Positions 56,752-64,000 of a stretch of DNA of 64,000 nt are shown piece by piece (position 1 is the stretch's first letter; every line of letters starts with the position of its first letter). Under the pieces are notes generated by a model. It ran no database searches and was not told the origin of the DNA. It saw only the letters and a list, made by a program, of their open reading frames with translations. The DNA lies in NCBI GenBank assembly GCA_002049455.2, contig KV918830.1, positions 124,001 through 188,000 of the forward strand. The letters are read 5' to 3'. The stretch is from Porphyra umbilicalis. Its lineage: Eukaryota; Rhodophyta; Bangiophyceae; Bangiales; Bangiaceae. The position numbers were made by a program, and so were the translations under genes.

Positions 56752-57125
56752 TGTATTCTTTCTGGCGCTGTGGTGCTGGTGACACACCCGTAGAGAAAAA
56801 AGGGCTCCTCCATTCACCTCAAGACCTCGTCCCTCCCGTCCTTCCCATACCACCACGGGAGGGAGCTCCCTGAGCTCGGACGGTAGGCCAAAATAAAAAG
56901 CTTGCAAATCGGCGGTCTTGCGCCTTGGAATCGTGCGCCAGTGAGGGTCGTCAAAAACATTTGGAGTGAGATCCCGATTGCTGTCCCCACGACCTCTCCA
57001 AGTCGCTTGCCGTGTCATTGTGGCTTGCGTTGCCCGGCACAGCTGTGCGCTGTGTTTCTGGTTGGCGCCGGCAAGAGATCACGCAGCGCGTGCCGCCGTC
57101 GCGGCGCGCCGTTGCGACCGAGGTC

Positions 57126-59654
57126 ATGCCCCGTCTGTGCGATGGTTGCAGTGGGACAGCGGCAGCAGTGCCTGAGTCGCAGCAGGATGGCTCGCGCTAT
57201 TTATGCGACGAGTGTGCCTCTCGCCCCGTCATCGAGCAAGGGGCGGTGCAGACCGGTGCCAGTACGCTGGGAAAGCGGCAGCGTACGTTTATCGGTGTTG
57301 GGGCGAGGTCGACGGTCCCGGCTTCGAAGATGAGTATGCGGGCGTTTTTGAGTGGCTCTGTCGAGCAGTGTGACAAGACAGCACCATCCAAGCGCAACGC
57401 GCCGACTGGACTCAGCTTCGGCCGGTCGCATGCGCCTCTTTTCGGGACGCGCAGCGTCGGGTCTTCTTCACGCTCCACGTCGGCAGACGCAGCGGCCAAT
57501 TCGGGCCGTCCCGTGGCGGCGCACGCGGGCGGCGCATTTGGGAGCGCGGCGGAGCAAGTGGCGGACACGATTGGCGGAGGCGCGGCGGCGCATTTCGACG
57601 GCGCGTCGCCCAACACGGCGGAGCACGTGGTGCTCACGTCAGGCGGCCTCCCGGCGGCGCACTTGTTTGGCGAAACGCGCAACACGACGGAGCACGTGGC
57701 GGCTGAGACGGGCAGTGCCACGGCAGCGCACTTGGTGGGCGCGTTGGGCACAACGGCGGAGCACGCGGTGCTCGACTCGGGCAGCGTCGCGGCTGAGCAC
57801 TTGGTCGGCAAGTCGGGCAACAGGTCGGAGCACGTGACACCCACGATGGGCGGCGCTGCGGCGGCGCACGTGGTTGGCACTTTCGGCAACACGACGGAAC
57901 ACGCGGAGCTGAAGGTGGGGGGCGTGACGGCGGCCCACTTGGTCGGCGCGTCGCGCGATACGATGGAGCACGCGGCGGCCACGATGGGCGGTGCCGCGGC
58001 GGCGAATGTGGTGAGCGCGCCTGCCATTGCGCCAGATAACACGATCCGCGCGTCGGGCGGTGCCGCGGCGGCGCACTTGGTCGGCGCGTCGAGCGACACA
58101 ACGGGGCACGCGGCGGCCGCAATGAGCGGCGCCGCGGCGGCGCACGTGGTCGGCGCGTTGGGCACCACAGCTGCCGATGCGCGTGCGGGCGGCGCGTTGG
58201 GCAACACGGCGGAGTACGCGGTGACCAGGGCGGGTGGCGCCGCGGCGGCGCACTTGGTCGGCGCGCCGCGCACCACGTCGAAGCACGCGTCGGCCACGAT
58301 GGGCGGCGCCGCGGCGCCGCACGTGGGCAACGCGTTGGGCACCACGGCGGAGCACGCGGTGCTCGAGTCGGGCGGCGTCACGGAGGAGTACGTGGTCGGC
58401 ACGTCGGGCAACACGGCGGAGCACGCGGCGACCAAGATGGGCCGCGGTGCCAATGCGCGTGCGGGCGGCGCGTTGGGCAACACGGCGGAGTACGCGGTGA
58501 CCAGGTCGGGTGGCGCCGCGGCGGCGCACTTGGTCGGCGCGCCGCGCACCACGTCGAAGCACGCGTCGGCCACGATGGGCGGCGCCGCGGCGCCGCACGT
58601 GGGCAACGCGTTGGGCACCACGGCGGAGCACGCGGTGCTCGAGTCGGGCGGCGTCACGGAGGAGTACGTGGTCGGCAAGTCGGGCAACACGCCGGAGCAC
58701 GTGGCGGCCAAGATGGGCCGCGGCGCAGATGCACGCGCGGGCGGCACGTTGGGCAGCACGGTGGAGCATATGGCGGAGCACACGGCGGCCCGGTCGGGTG
58801 GCGCAGCGGCGGCGCACGTGGTCGCCAATTCGGGCAACACGGCGGAGCACGCGGCAGCCAAGATGGGCCGCGCTGAGGTTGCGCGCGCGGGCGGCGCGTT
58901 AACAAACACGTCGACGCACATGGCGGAGCACACGGCGGCCACGTCTGGTGGCGCTGCGGCGGCGCACTTGGTCGGCGCGCCGCGCAACACGGCGGAGCAA
59001 GCGACGGCCACGATGGACGGCGCTGCGGCGGCGCACGTGGGCGGCACGACGGGCAGCGCGGCGATGAGGAAACCGTCCTTCGTGTCGCGGGCAGGGGCCG
59101 CCATTGCACTCTCCCGGCGTGCTGCTAGTGGTCGTCCTCTATTTCCGCCAGCTGCGTGGTCGCCATCGCGTCCCCCCTCTCCCATTCGTCGCCCAGCTGC
59201 TGGTATCCCCTTGCCGCGTCCACCCAGCGGGGACGTCCTGCCGAATTCATCCTCCCGTCGTCCTGGCCGACCCGACGTTGCCCCGGGTATTGTCCCTACT
59301 CCGCTGTATCGACCTGCCCAGCGTCCTCCGCCACCATCAAACGAGCGCGACGTCCGCGACGACCTCGATGAAGCAATTGACCCCGCGGAGTTTCTAAACT
59401 TTTCTCCCCACCAGGTTGGCGCAGCGATTGCCACCTTTGCGGGCGCACAACTGTCCCATGTGCGACAGCTTGAACTATACAGAGCGTTCACGTTGGGGGC
59501 CGTAGAAGGTAACGTTTTCGGCATTGTTGCGGTGCAGGAGGACATCCATCGCGTTGCAAAGGCGGTCATGACGTTTTACCGCCGCGGTCACGACGGCCGG
59601 GTGCCGTATGCCACTGAGTGCCGCGTGTTGCGCTTTTTGCGCCGCATGAGATAG
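57126..59654 (+). CDS. Unknown protein: CxxC finger, 23-residue repeats, shared C-terminal domain
   Basis: An 842-residue protein. ATG 57126 starts MPRLCDGCSG, and a C-x2-C...C-x2-C pair (CDGC and CDEC, 20 residues apart) suggests a B-box-like or other small zinc finger. A Ser/Arg-rich linker is followed by about 22 tandem 23-residue repeats with consensus GGAAAAHLVGA...T.EHA.ATM (57500-59060). A Pro/Ser/Arg-rich linker leads to the C-terminal domain (FLNFSPHQVGAAIATFAGAQ, RQLELYRAFTLGAVEGNVFG, TECRVLRFLRRMR). That domain matches the end of the protein at 54482-55294. The antisense strand is also open only because the 69-bp repeat is a multiple of three. Function unknown. Confidence 0.68.
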   Translation: MPRLCDGCSGTAAAVPESQQDGSRYLCDECASRPVIEQGAVQTGASTLGKRQRTFIGVGARSTVPASKMSMRAFLSGSVEQCDKTAPSKRNAPTGLSFGRSHAPLFGTRSVGSSSRSTSADAAANSGRPVAAHAGGAFGSAAEQVADTIGGGAAAHFDGASPNTAEHVVLTSGGLPAAHLFGETRNTTEHVAAETGSATAAHLVGALGTTAEHAVLDSGSVAAEHLVGKSGNRSEHVTPTMGGAAAAHVVGTFGNTTEHAELKVGGVTAAHLVGASRDTMEHAAATMGGAAAANVVSAPAIAPDNTIRASGGAAAAHLVGASSDTTGHAAAAMSGAAAAHVVGALGTTAADARAGGALGNTAEYAVTRAGGAAAAHLVGAPRTTSKHASATMGGAAAPHVGNALGTTAEHAVLESGGVTEEYVVGTSGNTAEHAATKMGRGANARAGGALGNTAEYAVTRSGGAAAAHLVGAPRTTSKHASATMGGAAAPHVGNALGTTAEHAVLESGGVTEEYVVGKSGNTPEHVAAKMGRGADARAGGTLGSTVEHMAEHTAARSGGAAAAHVVANSGNTAEHAAAKMGRAEVARAGGALTNTSTHMAEHTAATSGGAAAAHLVGAPRNTAEQATATMDGAAAAHVGGTTGSAAMRKPSFVSRAGAAIALSRRAASGRPLFPPAAWSPSRPPSPIRRPAAGIPLPRPPSGDVLPNSSSRRPGRPDVAPGIVPTPLYRPAQRPPPPSNERDVRDDLDEAIDPAEFLNFSPHQVGAAIATFAGAQLSHVRQLELYRAFTLGAVEGNVFGIVAVQEDIHRVAKAVMTFYRRGHDGRVPYATECRVLRFLRRMR
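57500..59060 (+). repeat. 69-bp tandem repeats with a 276-bp recent duplication
   Basis: Units of 69 bp (23 codons) run in phase with the protein above. Four consecutive units (58185-58460) are repeated almost perfectly at 58461-58736 (offset 276 = 4 x 69), showing recent expansion by unequal exchange. Confidence 0.85.
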
Positions 59655-61417
59655 CAAACGTGCTGCGTGCGTGTCTTTGGTCTCTGAGTCCGTCGACGCT
59701 GGGGAGAGTTCTTCGGGTGTGCGCTCATTGTGTGGTGTAGTCGTCATAGTCATTCTTGTCCATATAAAAGAAGGAAACTGCTGCAAAGGGAACAGTTGCG
59801 TGAGAAGTCGCATCATCACGTCCTGCATTTTGCAGAGACGGTCGTGATTTATTTCACTGTGCCCGCCAGTGCCAGCAGTCGTCGTGCTTCACTTGTCCAC
59901 GACGCGTCGTCGAGGAGAAGAAACTCTTTGTGGTCTGGCAGAGACCGACGGTCTCTTGTGACTGCAGGCCGACTGGATCGAGCACCAACTTCCGATTTTC
60001 TCCCATCGACAAAAATGCCACATGGCCCCCCTCCTCCTCCCATTGGTCATGTCACACGCGCAGCGGTGATCGCCGTGGACTTGAACGATTTGACACTCTG
60101 TCTAACTTACCTTCCACCGCGAGGGGGACGAGGCGCATTGGCCATTGTGCAAGTCTCTGTGGTCCAGGGTTCAAGTTATCAGATGCATTGAGTTGTGTTC
60201 CTCCACAAACGGAGACTGCTTTGGCTGCTTCAAGAGGGCCCGAAATCCGTACGATTTGGTGAGGGGCTACTGTTGATCTCCATTTGAAGAAGCATGCTGA
60301 CTTGAGGCTGAGTCTGGGCGTTCCCTGCACTTTCTGCTTCCCATGGAGACCTAACGCGCATATGTTGGTGCCATGTGCAACGTCGGGACGCATGAGGACC
60401 CCTCTCGTGTTGATGGTGTGCAGAATGACGGAGCATGCGCACCTCCGACGGCAGATCCACACTTCCCGGAACGAATCACAACCTTTCGGTCCAGTGGGCC
60501 CACAGCGCGGTTTGTGGGAGGCTGTCAGAACGGTACCGATGTGGCACCCTAGTACGTCGCCGTCGATGATCCGCCACCCACCGCCGTCGCGCCGTACCCT
60601 CCCCCTGTCGTCGCGCCCACCCCTACGTCCCCCACCTCCCCCCGCTGCCCCCCTCTGGCCATCGAAGAATTACTTTGCAGTTCATGAGTCTCAGCCATCG
60701 ACGGCGGCGGCGCGGCCGAGGCGGGCGCGGCGGGCGCGGCCGCTTGCAAGGCGGGCCCTGGCCGGCGGGTGCCCCGTGAACGTCTTCGCCGCTGCGACGG
60801 TCATGCGAACGTGCCGCTCGACGCCGTGCGAGCTGCTGTGTGGGGCGACCGGCGCGACATGCCAGCGAACGACATTGCCACGAAGGTGGCCGGCCTCGAG
60901 TCGTTTTTTCCCCCCCCGGTGCAGTGTCGGCAGGTTTGCAAGACTAGGGGGATTATGGTTGACTGGTGCGTGTGGGCCGGGTGACCGGAGGATGCCGCGG
61001 TTTCGTTTGTCGTTGTTGATGTGCCTATGTTCGTGCTTCTGCCCTGTTATTGTTATTCTCTGCGTGCGCAGGTTTTTTTGTACAACGTCATGTCTGTATT
61101 ATATACAGAAAAACACGCACAGCTCCTGCGTCCAGGCGCCGGTGCTCTCATGTCCCTCCAGCACGTCTGGCACGGCCAGCAAGTCAAACAGCGTGGACCC
61201 CGCGGAATACACTTCACCGTCAGCCGAGCATCTCAGCAGCCAACGCGCGCCGACACGTCCACCCCCTAAACCTCCCTGACCACTTGAGGCAACACCCCTT
61301 CCCGAGAGGGGCGGCGACGCTCGCCAACTCACTCGCCCAGCCAGTTCTAAAAATCCAGGAGCAGTTGCCGCACCGCATCCCATGCATGGCCGCCGCCAAC
61401 CCCTGCGCTCACCACCC
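59655..61417. other. No supported gene
   Basis: Mixed composition. A plus-strand frame at 60284-61279 is Arg/Pro/Cys-rich with no domain. On the minus strand near 61120-61260, ARWLLRCSADGEVYSAGSTL looks protein-like but is embedded in repeats. I support neither. Confidence 0.4.
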
Positions 61418-61643
61418 ACCCCGCATCGACACAACGACCCTCTTGCCGAAGCTGCCTGGGGACTGCCCCAGCCTCCCCGGATGCACCGCCAGCTCTCCGG
61501 CCGCGCCGTTGCGGCTCTGACTCCCCCCTGCCACCACGCGGACACCACGACCCTCTTTCCCAAGTTGCTGGGACACTGCCCGAGCCTCCACGGATGCACC
61601 GCCGCCTCGCCGGCCACGCCGCTGTGGTTGTGACTTCCCCCTG
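61418..61643. repeat. 113-bp tandem repeat, two copies
   Basis: ACGACCCTCTT at 61434 recurs at 61547, GGATGCACCGCC at 61479 recurs at 61592, and TGACTCCCCCCTG at 61518 recurs at 61631, all with a 113-bp offset and some substitutions. An older third unit may precede them. Confidence 0.7.
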
Positions 61644-64000
61644 ATACCGCACAAACAAGGTGCGCCCGCTCAGCGCCGCAGCCCCCCTCTTCCCCGACCT
61701 AGGAGCATCCTTCACGTGCCGTCCAACGCGTGCGAGGTGGCTGATGCAGCCGCTGGCACTGTCGCAATGCAATAACAGAGTATTTTGGTCGCCCGCGCTG
61801 GACTGGGGGCGGAAACGCTTCCGGCCCCCGGACAAAATCTGTATAATCTAACGCAGGGAATGATCATCTGGTCGCAACGCAAGACTCCCACCGCGGGGAA
61901 AGGCACTGTGAAGAAATAAAAAGGGGCAATCGCACACCTTTATGAAGAAAACTCGGCAGGAACAAAGATGCAAGGACGATCAGGACGAGAAATGTCCCTG
62001 CGGAGACCGCTGCGTCAACGTAGTCGAGAGAGCGCGGTGGACATGGATGAGCCACCAATGTGCCGACAACGTGGGGCACACGAAAGAGCGAAGTAAGCAG
62101 ACCGTAAGGGAATACAGAGGAAGGGAAGCACAGCTGCTGTTAGTCGCCATGCGAGAGGATTTCATCAACAAGTACGACAGAGAGAAAGGGCAGATCAACA
62201 AACGCACATCGGCAACGGGTGGGGAAGTAACAATGGGCGAAAGACCCTGGCACTCACACGGGCGCGAAGAAGCGCTCATCCGAGAGCCGTCGAAGACACG
62301 GCCGTCCTCGAAGGAGCAGTTCTGAGGCGATAGTGGGGGACCAGGAGGGGAGGGGTCGGGAGCGTGGGCGAGGCGGCGACGGCGGTGGCCGGCGGAATGC
62401 AGAGCGACGCCGACACTGATTTATTCGGCGGGGAGAATGAAGTAGTGTGACGGTGGTGAGCGGGCGGGGTGACGACGGCGGGGGCTCGGGTGACGGCCGT
62501 AGGGGGCCGAGCGACAGCGATGCGGGGCGGGGCGACGACGGAGGGTGGCGGCGCGACGACGATCGTGGCCACCGGAGGCGAGACGACGACGGTGGCGGCC
62601 GCGGGGGTATCCTTCCAGGTGGTCCTCACAGACGACGTGTGGTGCAGAATGAGCCCAGACTGAGGACCGGGAGAAGATATTTCGTCGACCCACTTCCGGA
62701 GGCAATGATGCAGACGATCCGAGTGCATTTTCCATCAGAGCGCAAGCCCACCTGCCCACCTCGACTAAAGCAGCCGTTGGGTCAGCTGAATTCGACAACC
62801 CGCCAATTCCATTCCGATTCGTCCCCACCATCTCATCCGACATGTCACTTGGAAGAGAGCCCCGAGGTTCCATGATGCTCATTCGATGTGTGATTGTCGA
62901 TGCCGACCACTGACGCCGCGCAGCGCGATGAAGATGAGGCAAGGGTATGGGCGTGGCGTCGTTCTGGCGACGTCGACAGCTACGACTCGAAATAGGAAGA
63001 GAAGCGCCGAACGCCTTCAGAGGGGAGCCAGCTTCGGATGGGGGCTGAGAAGCTGCATTCTTTATACTGCTGCGCGTGATTTCGCGACGAACTCTACTGC
63101 AACGGCTTGGGGAACCTGCTCCGACGGATACTCGTCGCAGAGGGCCTCCTCCGGTACGTCGGGTATTCAAGGTTCCGAAGTTCGCACGGCTGCATGTCCC
63201 ACTGCATGTCTTCCTGGGCCCACGCGTGGCTGACCTGAGAAGGATGCAGTGCTGCCAGTGCCTATGTCCCGCACGCGGCATAGTTTCGGACAGGTATTCG
63301 GCTCATCCCACAGACATGGACTCTCCGCCTACCGCGAGCTGTCGCAGACATCCTGTGGCAGAACGCGCCCCGCGCAGCAGGATGGGAGCTGTTGCGAATC
63401 GACCGCCCCCGCGGCCACCTCCCGCGCTGGCATGTCAACTAGCGCCTACGATACCTTTTCACAGGCAAGAGACGTGCCAGCAGTGGTACGGTATCATCGG
63501 CGCCCACTGTCACCCAGAGCGCGGCGAGCGGCGCACGACAGATACAGCAGGCACGAACCACAACTGCATCATAGCAATGTCTGGCTCTCCTCCCCTTCTT
63601 CCATACGCTGCCTTTTCGAGTGCATGGATCGAGCGCGTCACACTGTTTTGGTGGCTGTCAACCTTTGCAAGTGAGGATATCATGCACACAGACCAGCAGC
63701 GCCCCCATGCGTGGTCAAACGACGAAGTCGAATAACACGTGTACTTAGGTACGCCTTCACATAAATATTCGGTTCTTGCGATCTGATGTCGTATCTCAGA
63801 GGACAGTCGGGGGCCACCCCTGCTTTTCTTGCGGGCGGATCCGCCACCTCCGCCCCCATGTCCCCTTCCATGTCCCCTTTCCTGTTGCCTGAAGCACCAC
63901 GGCCTGCCTCACCGTCGGCAAGGCGGCCACCAAGACCGGCACCACGTGCCAGTTCACCGACGGCGCCGCCATCACGGACCTGTTTGCCAAAAGACGGACG
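61644..64000. other. No confidently supported gene
   Basis: A minus-strand frame from ATG 62873 (MEPRGSLPSDMSDEMVG) to about 62680 looks protein-like and is followed in another phase by a Pro/Val/Ala-rich repeat of roughly 9 residues (62450-62620). It could be the start of a gene with an intron, but no partner exon is visible. From 63000 to the end I see nothing recognisable. Confidence 0.35.

Noticed and set aside
57197-59569. 790-codon antisense ORF
   Set aside because: It mirrors the 69-bp repeats of the plus-strand gene; the frame is open because the period is a multiple of three.

Overview
This window looks like nuclear DNA from a GC-rich eukaryote, most likely an alga; a bangiophycean red alga or a GC-rich green or haptophyte alga would fit. 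The evidence is spliceosomal introns of about 200-250 bp, a TEX261/Svp26 membrane-protein gene, an extended-PHD gene, an AT-hook plus YABBY/HMG-like gene, a tRNA-derived SINE, and a dense load of eukaryotic retrotransposons and DNA transposons. I cannot name the species. No rRNA, true tRNA, CRISPR or prokaryotic operon is visible.

Layout. From 1 to 17.9 kb the sequence is mostly GC-rich, gene-poor DNA with transposon debris. It holds a Ty3/gypsy reverse transcriptase relic that carries a 242-bp hAT-type MITE, two copies of a SINE, a TA-flanked foldback MITE, a hAT-like deletion derivative, and a broken minus-strand gene of unknown function (13.3-14.6 kb, perhaps reaching 15.8 kb). From 17.96 to 33.36 kb lies one two-gene PIF/Harbinger element with a transposase on + and a Myb/SANT-NAM-like partner on -. 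Its perfect 26-bp terminal inverted repeats are now 15.4 kb apart because a complete 10.2-kb chromovirus (684-bp LTRs, 5-bp target duplication) inserted between the two genes. That chromovirus also carries a long antisense reading frame between pol and its 3' LTR.

From 33.39 to 47.73 kb is a second large DNA transposon. It encodes a KDZ/Zisupton-type transposase with a SWIM-like finger on +, an unknown protein on -, and a 90-bp minisatellite between them, bounded by 20-bp imperfect inverted repeats. A 5.66-kb Ty1/copia element with 421-bp LTRs and a 5-bp target duplication sits inside the KDZ coding sequence.

From 48 to 60 kb is the likely host-gene island: the AT-hook/YABBY-like gene with one intron, the TEX261 homologue, the extended-PHD gene with a polyadenylation signal, and two neighbouring unknown genes (54.5 and 57.1 kb) whose last ~85 residues share a domain I do not recognise. 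The last 4 kb contain only repeats and weak open frames.

All the larger transposon reading frames are coherent but broken by a few in-frame stops and frameshifts, using TAA, TAG and TGA alike. I therefore read them as recently dead copies, not as evidence of an altered genetic code. The LTR pairs of both retroelements differ by about 3% by eye, so the two insertions are of similar age.
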